A DNA stretch of 64,000 bases from Paenibacillus sp. J5C2022 (lineage in GTDB: Bacteria > Bacillota > Bacilli > Paenibacillales > Paenibacillaceae): NCBI RefSeq assembly GCF_025567625.1, contig NZ_JAOQJC010000005.1:1-64000 (forward strand), given 5' to 3'. Made by a program: the position numbers and the translations under genes. This document shows positions 25,581 to 34,360 of this stretch, piece after piece (within the stretch, counting starts at the first letter, position 1; each line of letters opens with the position of its first letter). The notes below the pieces were generated by a model. That model made no database searches and was not told the DNA's origin. It saw nothing but the letters and a program-made list of their open reading frames with translations.

Positions 25581-26549
25581 TTATTTAAAGTTCGGGACCA
25601 TATACTTGGGAGCGGAGCCTTGCAGCACGCTTACCAGATCCCTGGCCGTCACCATCGCCATCTCATGTCGCGTCTTCGTCGTTGCCGATCCCAGATGCGG
25701 CAGTAGCAGCACATTATCAAGCTTCGTCAACGGCGAATTCGCCGGAAGCGGCTCCTGCTGGTATACGTCCAGTCCAGCGCCGGCTATATTGCCGTTCTGG
25801 AGCGTTTCAATCAGCGCTTCTTCATCTACAGTTGCTCCACGCGATACGTTAATGAAATAGGCGTCATGCTTCATCAGGCCGAATTCCCGTCTGCCGATCA
25901 TGCCTTTCGTCTCCGGTGTCAGCGGCGTCAATAATACGATGAAGTCTGATGTAGCCAACAGCTCATCCAACGAAGCATACTTCACCCCAAGGAACTCCTC
26001 CGTATTCAGCTTGCGCGAGCGATTGTAGTACTGTACGTCCATGCCGAAGCCCAACGCTGCCCGACGAGCAACCGCTTCGCCGATCCTACCCATCCCGATG
26101 ATGCCTAACCGGCGGGAATGCACGTCCATGCCGAACAGATTCTCGCCGTCTCCACGCTGCCACTTTCCTTCGCGCACATAGCGATCCAGCTCCGCTACCC
26201 GCCGAGCAATCCCCAGCATTAAGGCAAAGGTCAGGTCAGCCACCGTCTCGTCAAGCACATAAGGCGTATGAGTTCCCACGACGCCATGCCGCTTCATCGC
26301 CTCAATATCCAGATGGTTATACCCGACGCTCATGGAACTGACTGCCTTCAGAGAAGGCGCTGCGGCAAGCAGCGCTTCATCGATGCGCCTTCCCGCCGTG
26401 AAGTATCCGTCGGCTTTGGCCAACGCATCATGGAGCTGCTCGCGCGGAATTGTATCTTCACCTCTCCAGATGTCGACTGTGCAGTGCTCGTTCAAGTAAG
26501 CTTCCGCTTCCTCCGGTATCGGCCTGTCTACAAATACATGTGGTCGCAT
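25581..26549 (-). CDS. D-2-hydroxyacid dehydrogenase (glyoxylate/hydroxypyruvate reductase-like)
   Basis: NAD(P)-dependent oxidoreductase, 322 aa, cytosolic. Rossmann motif GIIGMGRIGEAVARR; catalytic Arg in INVSRGATVDE, Glu in VYQQEP and His in LLPHLGSAT. The pattern MSVGYNHLD and VLDETVADLTFALML fit the GHRPR branch. Monocistronic. The substrate (glyoxylate, hydroxypyruvate or 2-ketogluconate) cannot be settled from sequence. Confidence 0.9.
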   Translation of the reverse strand: MRPHVFVDRPIPEEAEAYLNEHCTVDIWRGEDTIPREQLHDALAKADGYFTAGRRIDEALLAAAPSLKAVSSMSVGYNHLDIEAMKRHGVVGTHTPYVLDETVADLTFALMLGIARRVAELDRYVREGKWQRGDGENLFGMDVHSRRLGIIGMGRIGEAVARRAALGFGMDVQYYNRSRKLNTEEFLGVKYASLDELLATSDFIVLLTPLTPETKGMIGRREFGLMKHDAYFINVSRGATVDEEALIETLQNGNIAGAGLDVYQQEPLPANSPLTKLDNVLLLPHLGSATTKTRHEMAMVTARDLVSVLQGSAPKYMVPNFK

Positions 26550-26637
26550 TCGCAGTCTCTCCTTCCAATGGTAACGTTCACATTATAACACATCGTGCCT
26601 GACTACCTTTACCTCCATAAAGGCCCGATTCCCTGCA

Positions 26638-26644
26638 CATACTA
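26638..26644 (+). promoter_or_regulatory. possible sigma-G -10 element
   Basis: CATACTA at 26638-26644 equals the forespore sigma-G -10 consensus and lies about 50 bp before the small gene at 26693; a partial -35 (CCATA) is 18 bp upstream. Suggestive only. Confidence 0.4.
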
Positions 26645-26692
26645 TGCTTGTCCCTAAGGTGGTGACGACTTTATAGAGATGGAGGTTATTGT

Positions 26693-26839
26693 ATGGGTCG
26701 CCATAAACACAAGTCAATGGCAAGCAGAAACTTTGCTTATGAAGCCGGCTCGCTTCATGCCGAGAACAATGTAGCTGCATCTTCTTCCAGGAATCGAAAC
26801 CAGAAAGGGCATACCCCGAACAACCCGTCTACAGGTTAA
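26693..26839 (+). CDS. 48-residue hydrophilic protein, candidate spore small protein
   Basis: Missed by length filters. ATG 26693 has GGAGG 7 nt upstream; stop TAA at 26837. The product (starts MGRHKHKSMASRNFAYEAGS) is basic, rich in Asn, Ser and His, with no hydrophobic segment, like minor small acid-soluble spore proteins. A sigma-G-like -10 and a strong downstream terminator support a real gene. I do not recognise the family. Confidence 0.6.
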   Translation: MGRHKHKSMASRNFAYEAGSLHAENNVAASSSRNRNQKGHTPNNPSTG

Positions 26840-26868
26840 TCGGAACCGGATTAGTCCGGTACAATTCG

Positions 26869-26931
26869 GCTGGAGCCGGAAGGAATATGCCGTGTCATTT
26901 TAACGACACGGCATGTCTCCTTCCAGCTCCT
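26869..26931. terminator. long bidirectional hairpin terminator
   Basis: ATGCCGTGTC/GACACGGCAT (26887-26896 with 26905-26914), extended by GGAAGGA/TCCTTCC and GGAGC/GCTCC. It separates the small plus-strand gene from the convergent minus-strand operon. Confidence 0.7.
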
Positions 26932-26935
26932 GCAA

Positions 26936-28771
26936 TTATTGTACCGCAAGCTTTCCAATGAGCACATCGCTTGGAACTTCCGGACTTCCGTTAATCCGCT
27001 TCAGCTCGAACAGACTGTCCGGATCGCCTTTTACAACCTGACTAATGCCGGAATGCGTCGTTAACGTCATCCGATAGCCCATATCCTTAAGGATCTGTTC
27101 CGACAGATGGGTGTAATAGCCGAACGGATACGTATACACATCCACTTCACTGCCTACGCGATCTTCAATCATCCGTTGCATCTTGCTAGCGTCCCCAATG
27201 AAAACCCTGCTGTATTCGCCATTGCTCTCCCCGTCCATTTGAAGCACGCCATCTCGCTTGCCTGCCTCTCCTCCTGCGGTTTCGTGCATGTCGAAGGAGT
27301 GATTCTGAATTTCAATGACGCCGGAATCCGCCATTTCCTTGGCTTCATCCCAAGTAAAGTGCGGATAGAAGTTTTTGCCCGGAATACGATGTTCCTCCCG
27401 GCCGACCGACCAGCCGATCATGGATATGGTGGCTTTCAGTCCCAGCTCCTTCAACACGGGATAAGCATATTCATAATTGCTGTAATAACCGTCATCGAAC
27501 GTGATCGCTACGGGATTGTCCGGCAGTTCTCCCTTGCCGTCCACATAATCGATCAACTCGCCAAGATGCACCGCATTATACCCTGCCGCCTTCAGCTCTT
27601 CCATGTCGCTTCTGAATTTTGCGGGAGGCGTAATCAGGGAGTTGGGCTCGAAGGGGTCATCGTCAATATGGTGATAGACGAGAATGGGAATGCTCACTGC
27701 TTCGCCTCCCGCATTCGCTGGCGGAGTGAACACAGCATCGGCGTGCTCCTTGACGTTCTCCTTCGTCGTATAATGCCCGAACCCGGCCGGCACATATACA
27801 TCGGGGTCCTTGAATATATAGCCCAGCATCATCTCCCCGAGTGTGTTCCGGTAATGCATCGTATCGTAATAATAGCGCGGATCGCCGCTAACCGGCGTAT
27901 AGCCGGAGAAATCCCAGAAGTCCGTTACATCCGCAATCATGCCCCAATAGGTTTTCAGATCGTCCATGTTGTAGCTGAGCAGCTCTTGCTCATATGTTGC
28001 TCCCGTAATTAGCAAGAATGTCGTGCCGCGAGATTCGGCGTATTGCTTCATCTTCTGCAGCGCCTTCACATTTTGCTCCATCGCGACCGCTTCAAGCCTG
28101 CCGAATGGCTTGAACGCTTCCCGATTGGCGCTCATGAACGCCTCCAGATTGTCCACCGGCTCCGCATCGCGCCTCACCTTGTTGTAGACGCCCGTCTCCG
28201 GCACGAACTGGGAGTAGGCGAAGTCATCCGCCAGCCGCTTGGCATAGCCTTCCAGCTTGGCGTAGCCGTAAGACGGATTCAGCTTCAGATAATCCCAATA
28301 GAACTTCGCCTTCGACTCGCCGGACACCTTCGCATGCAGCGATTGCTTGAAGTCCGTCGGCTTCTCGTTGAAGTGGCTGATTTCCTGCAGGCTCATGTGC
28401 AGCACAATATGCTTCGGGGCGTATTCATCGATCAGATAATACAGTGTTTTCTCATAATCGTGGAAGTCCCCGCCATACATCAGCATGCTGTAAAAGCTGG
28501 CTCCCTCTCCGTAATAGGCATTGAGACGCTCCGGCGATATGGAGCTGGACTTGGAGCCGCCGATAATATAGGCGTTATACTCGTCGTGGTGCTGCTCCAG
28601 ATAGCCGATTTTCGCCACACGCGGATTATTCACCATATTGTAGGAATGCCACTTCAGCACCCGGTCCCCGAACACGCCGAACGGGTCTACGACGATATTG
28701 AAGCTGGCGAGCAGCCCGAAGGCGAGTGCCAGCGACACAATAAATGCAATTAACCATTTGCGCAACTTCAT
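26936..28771 (-). CDS. SGNH-like (DltD/AlgJ-type) domain fused to a NodB polysaccharide deacetylase
   Basis: About 611 aa, membrane-anchored by an N-terminal helix (LIAFIVSLALAFGLLASFNI), the rest extracytoplasmic. Domain 1 (about 40-340): SGNH fold of the kind that partners MBOAT acyltransferases, with candidate Ser in IIGGSKSSS (about 73-78) and the Asp-x-x-His pair at D304/H307 (YYYDTMHY). Domain 2 (about 360-612): NodB deacetylase with AITFDDGYYSN (D427, D428), the zinc motif HSFDMH (H492, H496) and TYPFGYY. Both active sites look intact. It follows the MBOAT gene by 10 bp (GAGGTG 6 nt before the ATG). The fusion would put acyl transfer and deacetylation on one polypeptide; polymer unknown. 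Confidence 0.88.
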   Translation of the reverse strand: MKLRKWLIAFIVSLALAFGLLASFNIVVDPFGVFGDRVLKWHSYNMVNNPRVAKIGYLEQHHDEYNAYIIGGSKSSSISPERLNAYYGEGASFYSMLMYGGDFHDYEKTLYYLIDEYAPKHIVLHMSLQEISHFNEKPTDFKQSLHAKVSGESKAKFYWDYLKLNPSYGYAKLEGYAKRLADDFAYSQFVPETGVYNKVRRDAEPVDNLEAFMSANREAFKPFGRLEAVAMEQNVKALQKMKQYAESRGTTFLLITGATYEQELLSYNMDDLKTYWGMIADVTDFWDFSGYTPVSGDPRYYYDTMHYRNTLGEMMLGYIFKDPDVYVPAGFGHYTTKENVKEHADAVFTPPANAGGEAVSIPILVYHHIDDDPFEPNSLITPPAKFRSDMEELKAAGYNAVHLGELIDYVDGKGELPDNPVAITFDDGYYSNYEYAYPVLKELGLKATISMIGWSVGREEHRIPGKNFYPHFTWDEAKEMADSGVIEIQNHSFDMHETAGGEAGKRDGVLQMDGESNGEYSRVFIGDASKMQRMIEDRVGSEVDVYTYPFGYYTHLSEQILKDMGYRMTLTTHSGISQVVKGDPDSLFELKRINGSPEVPSDVLIGKLAVQ

Positions 28772-28781
28772 CACTTACACC

Positions 28782-30212
28782 TCAGAACTGGAAATATAAA
28801 AACTTGGATACGGAAGTCATCTGCGCAAGCGACAGACCCAGCAGCAGTGCGGATACGAAGGCGTGTCTGTACCGGGGCACAAAGTTCTCCGTCAGCTGCC
28901 CGGAATTCGGCGTGAAGAAGGAAATGCCCATGCCGACGAGCAGCAATGCAATCAGATAAGCGTGATTGGCTGCGAATACGCCCAGCGCCCTGCCTGCTTC
29001 CGCAACGGTCATGCCTGCGAAGTCGTCCATGCTGAACATCATGCCTATGACTGACCACGCTTCCGCTGCACTGTCCGATACGAACAGAATTCTCGTTCCG
29101 ATCACCCCGGCAAAGGTCAACCCCCACGCCAGGAACAGCGGCAGCTTCCACTTGCGCCGATACATGACATGGGACATACAGACGAATATCCCGTTAATAA
29201 TGCCCCACAGTACGAATTGCCAGCCTGCACCGTGCCAGAAGCCGGAGACGAAGAACGTCATCATGACGGAGAAATAGAAATTAAAGCTGCCGCTGCCCTT
29301 CCGGTAGAAGCTTCTGAATATATAGTCCGATAAAAACTTCGATAATGTCATATGCCATCTCTGCCAATACTCCCGGAAGTTGCGGGCGCGGTACGGCGAA
29401 TTGAAGTTGTGCGGCAGACGAATATTGAACAGAAGCGCCAGCCCGATCGCCATGTCTGCGTATCCGGACAGATCGAAATAATAGGAGATTGTATAGCCCA
29501 GCGAAGCCAGCCATGCGCTGAACGTGTCTCCGGCCGCAACATTGCTGTAGAAGTCGGAGGCGTATAATGTGAGCGGATCGGCGAGCATGATTTTCTTGGC
29601 ACAGCCCATGGCGAACAAATAAGTGCCGAGCATGAAATTAACCGCATTGAACCGCATCAGCTTCCGGTCCTGGTATTGCGGGATAACATCCCCATGATGA
29701 ACGATCGGCCCGACGATCAGTTGCGGGAAGAACGTAATGAACAGCAGAAAGTCGATAATCGGCGTTTCCTTCGTACGCTCGCGGTAACAATCCACCAAGT
29801 AGGCGATGAGCTGGAACGTATAGAAGGATATGCCGAGCGGCAGCACAATCTGCAGCAAGCCGTACGCTCCGCCTGTTGCCAGGTTGATGTTCTCAATGAC
29901 AAAGTTCGCATACTTGTAATACCCCAGAAAACCTACATTCAGCAGCAAGCCTGCCACTAGCAGCGCTCGTTTGCTCCAGACGGCCTTCCGTCTGGCGGCA
30001 CGCACGATCAGACTGCCGATCGCGAAGTTAATCAGAATATCGGCGATAAACAGCAGGACGAAGCTGCCGCTCCCCTGCGCATAGAAGTAGATCGACGCCA
30101 TCACCAGCCACAGCTTGGCCGCTTGATGGAAGCGAAGCTCGCTGAGCAGCCGGTAGCCGAGGAAGGTAATCGGCAGGAATATAAAAATGAACGTGTAGGT
30201 TGAAAAGATCAC
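28782..30212 (-). CDS. MBOAT family O-acyltransferase (AlgI/DltB-like)
   Basis: Polytopic membrane protein, 476 aa, about ten helices. The catalytic His is in SGFWHGAGWQF and the family tract REYWQRWHMTLSKFLSDYIF is complete, as is YDLSGY-like FDLSGYADMAIG. Such proteins move acyl groups across the membrane to an extracytoplasmic SGNH partner, here the next gene. Start is GTG 30212 with GAAGG upstream. Fourth gene in the unit. Confidence 0.92.
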   Translation of the reverse strand: MIFSTYTFIFIFLPITFLGYRLLSELRFHQAAKLWLVMASIYFYAQGSGSFVLLFIADILINFAIGSLIVRAARRKAVWSKRALLVAGLLLNVGFLGYYKYANFVIENINLATGGAYGLLQIVLPLGISFYTFQLIAYLVDCYRERTKETPIIDFLLFITFFPQLIVGPIVHHGDVIPQYQDRKLMRFNAVNFMLGTYLFAMGCAKKIMLADPLTLYASDFYSNVAAGDTFSAWLASLGYTISYYFDLSGYADMAIGLALLFNIRLPHNFNSPYRARNFREYWQRWHMTLSKFLSDYIFRSFYRKGSGSFNFYFSVMMTFFVSGFWHGAGWQFVLWGIINGIFVCMSHVMYRRKWKLPLFLAWGLTFAGVIGTRILFVSDSAAEAWSVIGMMFSMDDFAGMTVAEAGRALGVFAANHAYLIALLLVGMGISFFTPNSGQLTENFVPRYRHAFVSALLLGLSLAQMTSVSKFLYFQF

Positions 30213-30277
30213 ATCGCAAGCCTTCTTTCATTCGTATGCCTTCAAAACGTGCCGACTTGCACTCTTGACGCACCGCA

Positions 30278-30703
30278 TTACAGCGGTTTGGTCATCGTGA
30301 CATGCGGGATGCCTTCCTCCATGAACTCCCCGGAGATCGTGCTGTATCCCAGCCGCTTGTAGAAGCCTTCCGCGCTTCGTTGAGCGTTCAGCTTCAAGCC
30401 CGCCGCACCTTGCTCCTGCGCAATGCTCTCCAGCTTCAGCATGATCGCCTTCCCTGCGCCTGACTTCCGGCACTCTGCAAGCACACATATCCGCTCCAGC
30501 TTCGCCATGCCATCCAGCATCCTCATTCTCCCCGTCGCTACGGGCTTCTCTTCGTAATAGGCCAATACGTGAAGCGCTGATGCATCGTGCTCGTCCATCT
30601 CCCGCTCAACCGGCACCCCTTGCTCCTCCACGAATACATGTGTGCGTATTGCGAAGGCTGCATCCAGTCCGGCCTTGTCCCTAATTCGTTCTGTCTTCAG
30701 CAT
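30278..30703 (-). CDS. GNAT family N-acetyltransferase
   Basis: 141 aa from ATG 30703. Typical layout of the ElaA/YjcF branch: FAIRTHVFVEEQGVPVEREM near the N-terminus, acetyl-CoA loop CRKSGAGKAIMLKLE, and GFYKRLGYSTISGEFMEEGI. Substrate unknown. AGGAG is 10 nt upstream. Lies 41 bp after the radical SAM gene. Confidence 0.85.
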   Translation of the reverse strand: MLKTERIRDKAGLDAAFAIRTHVFVEEQGVPVEREMDEHDASALHVLAYYEEKPVATGRMRMLDGMAKLERICVLAECRKSGAGKAIMLKLESIAQEQGAAGLKLNAQRSAEGFYKRLGYSTISGEFMEEGIPHVTMTKPL

Positions 30704-30744
30704 GTTGTCATTGCTCCTCTCCTGCATCTCTCTAGCTTGAACGA

Positions 30745-31623
30745 TTACGTACCGAAGCGCTGACGGTACCCGCACTTGCGGCAGAGCTCCTCCACCGCTT
30801 CTCTTCTGGAGAAGCCGTCGTACAACTGCACCGCCCGCTCTCCGTCCAGGATGTCCTTCAAGCTTCGTTCATGGATATTGCCCAGATTAATAACCCCTTC
30901 GCCGTCCAGGCAGCAGGGGATAACCGTACCGTCAATCAGTACGCCGGCCTGATTGCGAAGAGCATGGCAGAATCCCCTCCCGTCGTCCTCCGGCGCGTGC
31001 AAGTCCGGCCATTGGAACTCAGGGTCCATGTTCAAATAGATGCGCTCGGCAATTTTCACTCCCGTGCCGGGCTTGAACTTCTCCTCAATCTGGTATTCCA
31101 GCCCAAATGCGCGCTCAATCATCCCGAGAAGCTCACGATTGCGATTGCGCTGCACGTTCGTGCCGTTGTCCATATCCAGATTCCACAGCCGGAAGGAGAC
31201 AATCACATCGCTCGCCGCGACGGCCTCCTGTACGAATGCCAGTATTTCCGCCAGGTAACCCACTTTGTCCGTGGAGCCGGGATGACCGTCGAAGCTATGC
31301 AGCGAAAAGTTGATTTGACGCAGTGCCGGCTTGCCAAGCAGCTTCTCTCTATTTTTTCGAATGAGCGTGCCGTTCGTCGTAATATTCACCTTGAAGCCTT
31401 TTTCATGGCTAATGTCGAGCAGCATATCCAGCTTGGGATGAAGCAGCGGCTCCCCTTTCACGTGAAAGTACACATAATCGGTGAACGGCTTAGCCTCATC
31501 GAGCGTCCTGGAGAACTGCTCCAGTGTAATGAAGCCTTTCGCCCGCTGCGTCGGCGGACAGAATGTACAGGATAGATTGCAGATGCTAGTCGTTTCTATA
31601 TAAAATTTTTTAAATTTCTTCAT
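30745..31623 (-). CDS. radical SAM/SPASM domain protein
   Basis: 292 aa. CxxxCxxC cluster motif at C15, C19, C22 (ICNLSCTFC) binds the SAM-cleaving 4Fe-4S. A SPASM-type C-terminus has further cysteines (GRGFCHALRN, VIPCCLDGEG, CRKCGYRQRFG) for an auxiliary cluster. SPASM proteins modify peptides, proteins or sugars/cofactors. No precursor peptide gene is evident next to it, and its neighbours are an MBOAT, a GNAT and a DCC protein. Overlaps the upstream gene by 14 bp. Confidence 0.9.
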   Translation of the reverse strand: MKKFKKFYIETTSICNLSCTFCPPTQRAKGFITLEQFSRTLDEAKPFTDYVYFHVKGEPLLHPKLDMLLDISHEKGFKVNITTNGTLIRKNREKLLGKPALRQINFSLHSFDGHPGSTDKVGYLAEILAFVQEAVAASDVIVSFRLWNLDMDNGTNVQRNRNRELLGMIERAFGLEYQIEEKFKPGTGVKIAERIYLNMDPEFQWPDLHAPEDDGRGFCHALRNQAGVLIDGTVIPCCLDGEGVINLGNIHERSLKDILDGERAVQLYDGFSRREAVEELCRKCGYRQRFGT

Positions 31624-32056
31624 TCCCGAGACCGTCCTCTACAAATCGTGCTAATATATGTGGCAATGGCAGCAGACACACTTCCGATCCGCCGAACCAT
31701 CGATAGCGGTTGCGTGAGACATACCGATACGCGGCATTGCGCAATGGCGGCGGAACAAGCAAGAGCGGATACAACAGCCGCCACGCCCCTCCCACTTGCC
31801 ATAACACGCGCAATATTGCCCCGGATTCCTTATAATACGCCCCGTTCTTGTAGTAGATAAATGAATTCGCATAAGCAGGCGGCATGCCCGCCGCTTCAAG
31901 ATGAGTTCTTCCGGCCTTCGATTGAAGGGCGGCGAAGCGGATTGACTCGCTCCGGTCATGCTCCACCAGGAAGCGCGTCAATCCGTGGCACAGATGGCAT
32001 TTGCCATCGATAATGACGACAGGGCAATCTTGCTTCACTTCATCCCTCTCTCTCAT
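31610..32056 (-). CDS. DUF393 (thiol-disulfide oxidoreductase DCC family) protein
   Basis: 148 aa from ATG 32056 (GGAG 7 nt upstream). The DCC signature DGKCHLCHG places C20 and C23 as a thioredoxin-like redox pair. RNRYRWFGGSEVCLLP near the end is typical. Possibly a redox partner for the radical SAM enzyme it overlaps; inference. Confidence 0.85.
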   Translation of the reverse strand: MRERDEVKQDCPVVIIDGKCHLCHGLTRFLVEHDRSESIRFAALQSKAGRTHLEAAGMPPAYANSFIYYKNGAYYKESGAILRVLWQVGGAWRLLYPLLLVPPPLRNAAYRYVSRNRYRWFGGSEVCLLPLPHILARFVEDGLGNEEI

Positions 32057-32141
32057 ACGCACTCTCCGTTTCCAAGCCACTACCACTTTCATCTTATCAT
32101 AGGAGACATCCCGATTGCACATTTCTAAGTCAAGGGTAGAG

Positions 32142-32167
32142 AAAAGCTCTGACCATAGGCCAGAGCT
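32142..32167 (-). terminator. terminator after the YdjO-type gene
   Basis: AGCTCTG/CAGAGCT stem (32145-32167), then TTTTCTCT on the minus strand. Confidence 0.7.
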
Positions 32168-32176
32168 CCTTGTGAG

Positions 32177-32437
32177 TTAGAAGGCATCGTTTTTGGGCTG
32201 CCGTGGCTGGCGCGGCACTTTGTTCTTCACCGCTGGAAGATGTCTCATGCTCCGAAGCATCGGTCCCCGGCAGATGGGGCATAGCTGCTCGCCAGTCGTG
32301 AATTCCTCTCTTATCCAAGCCTTGCATTCGCTGTTTTTGCATTTCCATATCTTAGTCGGTATTACATCCGGTTTGCTGTCGCCGCTCTTCGTTGTCACTT
32401 GTTCCCTGATTCCTTTCCTATAAAACGGTATTCGCAT
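32177..32437 (-). CDS. YdjO-like zinc-ribbon protein
   Basis: 86 aa. Cysteine pairs CKNSEC and CPIC flank WIREEFTTGEQL, as in the cold-inducible YdjO family of Bacilli. Arg/Lys-rich tail. Monocistronic, with its own terminator. Role unknown beyond the family's reported cold induction. Confidence 0.75.
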   Translation of the reverse strand: MRIPFYRKGIREQVTTKSGDSKPDVIPTKIWKCKNSECKAWIREEFTTGEQLCPICRGPMLRSMRHLPAVKNKVPRQPRQPKNDAF

Positions 32438-32462
32438 TGATCGTTATGTTTTTCAGTCATCC

Positions 32463-33536
32463 TTACAGATAAACGGGTATGACGCATACCGGCTTCGATA
32501 CTTTCTCCTCATGTCCCGCAGGAGCAAGAATGCCCGTCTCTTTATTAACGGCATAAATGACTATATTGTTGCTGTCCCGATTGGCAGTAAGCAGATAATG
32601 GCCGTTAGGCGTCAAGGCAAAGTGTCGCGGATGACCGCCGCCCGAGGAAATATGCTGAATGGCCGTCAGTCTTCCGCTTCCCCCATCTACCGCGAATACG
32701 ACAATACTGTCATGCCCCCGATTGGAGCCGTACACGAAGCGACCGTCTCGGGAGACGGCGATCTCCGCCGTTCCATTCTCTCCGTCGTATCCCTCCGGCA
32801 AAGTGCGTACGGTCTGAATCGCGGACAATTCGCCCTTCTCGCCGTCATATGTCATCACCGTTACGGTAGAATCCAGCTCGTTGATGACGTAAGCGTGCTT
32901 CCCGCCGGGATGGAATGCCAAGTGGCGTGGTCCTGCGCCGCCTTGCAGCTCGGTCTCCCCATGCTTGGACAACGTCCCGTCAGCTTGATTCACGCGATAG
33001 GATATAATCCGATCCAGCCCCAGATCCTGAACGAACAAGTACTGCCCGTCAAGACTGTAGAAGCTGGAATGCGGATGCGGAGCTTGCTGGCGTTCCGGAT
33101 CTACACTGCCGCCTTCATGCTGCTTTACATCCAGAAGCTCGCCGATCGAGCCGTCTTCCTGCAGTCCGATCAAGCCCACCAGCCCGCCGTGATAGCTCGT
33201 TACAGTTAAGTATGAACCATTTCTTTGTATGTGGCACAACGTTGCATCGACGTTGCGCTTACGGTTGATCAGCTCTATGTCGCCCTGCCGCTTGTCAATC
33301 CGGAATGCCGCGCACTCGCCGACGCGCTTGCCGCTTTCATCCACAGTCTCGGAGATGGCGTAGAGCAGCTCGCGCTCCGCATCCACATGAAGAAAAGTCG
33401 GATTTTTCAACTCCGAATAATGGCCCTTCTCTTCCATCGTTCCCGTATCCTCATGGAATACATATACCGTCACGCCTTGCTCGCCTTGCTCGGCATACGC
33501 ACCGCAGAACACGTATAGCTGTTGTTGCTGGGACAC
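32463..33536 (-). CDS. lactonase family protein (6-phosphogluconolactonase-like, beta-propeller)
   Basis: 357 aa from GTG 33536 (GGAGGGG 6 nt upstream). Seven-bladed propeller of the YkgB/Pgl type: repeated blades such as APHPHSSFYSLDGQYLFVQD, GAGPRHLAFHPGGKHAYVIN and GGGHPRHFALTPNGHYLLTA. Family members hydrolyse 6-phosphogluconolactone (pentose phosphate pathway); some act on other lactones. No signal peptide, so cytosolic. Confidence 0.88.
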   Translation of the reverse strand: MSQQQQLYVFCGAYAEQGEQGVTVYVFHEDTGTMEEKGHYSELKNPTFLHVDAERELLYAISETVDESGKRVGECAAFRIDKRQGDIELINRKRNVDATLCHIQRNGSYLTVTSYHGGLVGLIGLQEDGSIGELLDVKQHEGGSVDPERQQAPHPHSSFYSLDGQYLFVQDLGLDRIISYRVNQADGTLSKHGETELQGGAGPRHLAFHPGGKHAYVINELDSTVTVMTYDGEKGELSAIQTVRTLPEGYDGENGTAEIAVSRDGRFVYGSNRGHDSIVVFAVDGGSGRLTAIQHISSGGGHPRHFALTPNGHYLLTANRDSNNIVIYAVNKETGILAPAGHEEKVSKPVCVIPVYL

Positions 33537-33569
33537 AACCGACCCCTCCCGTCCAATCATGATATTATC

Positions 33570-34286
33570 TCAGTCATTCGACGGCGCGCACCAGCCGTCC
33601 TTGCAGGTACCTGCCTCGCCTTCGCCGTCCAGACTTGTGAATGGTGAATGCTGCCCCTCTTCCCAAGCCTGCGTAATCGCTCCCAGGAAGTCGGCGGGCG
33701 GCCTCGCGCCGGAGATCGCATATTTGCGATCGATGACGAAGTAAGGCACTCCGCGAATATTGAGACCCGCTGCTTCCTGCTCCTGAGCCCGAACCTCTTC
33801 CTTATACGCATCGGATTGCAGCATGGCCTTCACGGCTTCCCGATCAAGTCCGCACTCCGCTGCCAGCTCGGTCAGCCGCTTCGAATCGCCAATATTGTCC
33901 GCATCTATGAAGTAAGCCTTGAACAGACGCTCCGCCACCTTCGCTCCGGCGCCTTCCGCTGCGGCATATTGCGACAGACGGTGCGCCTGGAAGGTGTTCT
34001 GAACCGTCGTATCGTCCAGCCGGTAGGCCAGTCCGACTGCGGCTGCCTGCGCAGTCACATTCGCGGTCATTCCCTTTACTTGATCCAGACTCATGCCGTA
34101 TTTGCGAGCCAGCATTTCATGCGTGCTTGCGCCGGCTTCCGTATCCGCGGCAGGGTCGAGCTCGAAGCTCATATAGTTGACTTCGATATGCTCGCGGTAA
34201 GGGAACTGCTCCAGCGCAGCTTCCAGATTTCGTTTGCCGATGTAACAGAACGGACAGACGAAATCCGACCAAATCTCGATTTTCAA
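33570..34286 (-). CDS. DsbA family oxidoreductase (FrnE-like)
   Basis: 238 aa from TTG 34286 (AGGGGGTG 6 nt upstream); the frame is open to 34418 but the extension overlaps the next gene. Thioredoxin fold with CxxC SDFVCPFCYIGKRN at about residue 11, helical insertion, and cis-Pro region IRGVPYFVIDRKYAISGA. C-terminal KDGWCAPS has one more Cys. Cytosolic; likely a polyketide-type disulfide isomerase of the FrnE group. Confidence 0.88.
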   Translation of the reverse strand: MKIEIWSDFVCPFCYIGKRNLEAALEQFPYREHIEVNYMSFELDPAADTEAGASTHEMLARKYGMSLDQVKGMTANVTAQAAAVGLAYRLDDTTVQNTFQAHRLSQYAAAEGAGAKVAERLFKAYFIDADNIGDSKRLTELAAECGLDREAVKAMLQSDAYKEEVRAQEQEAAGLNIRGVPYFVIDRKYAISGARPPADFLGAITQAWEEGQHSPFTSLDGEGEAGTCKDGWCAPSND

Positions 34287-34360
34287 TACGTGCACCCCCT
34301 GCAGTTCAACTCCGCCTATTAGTATACCACGATCAGGCCTAAAGTTTGAATCGTCTCTGC

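Noticed and set aside
30745..32056. Ribosomally made peptide precursor for the radical SAM/SPASM enzyme
   Set aside because: No small ORF with leader-core character lies within the unit or directly upstream; the genes overlap too tightly.
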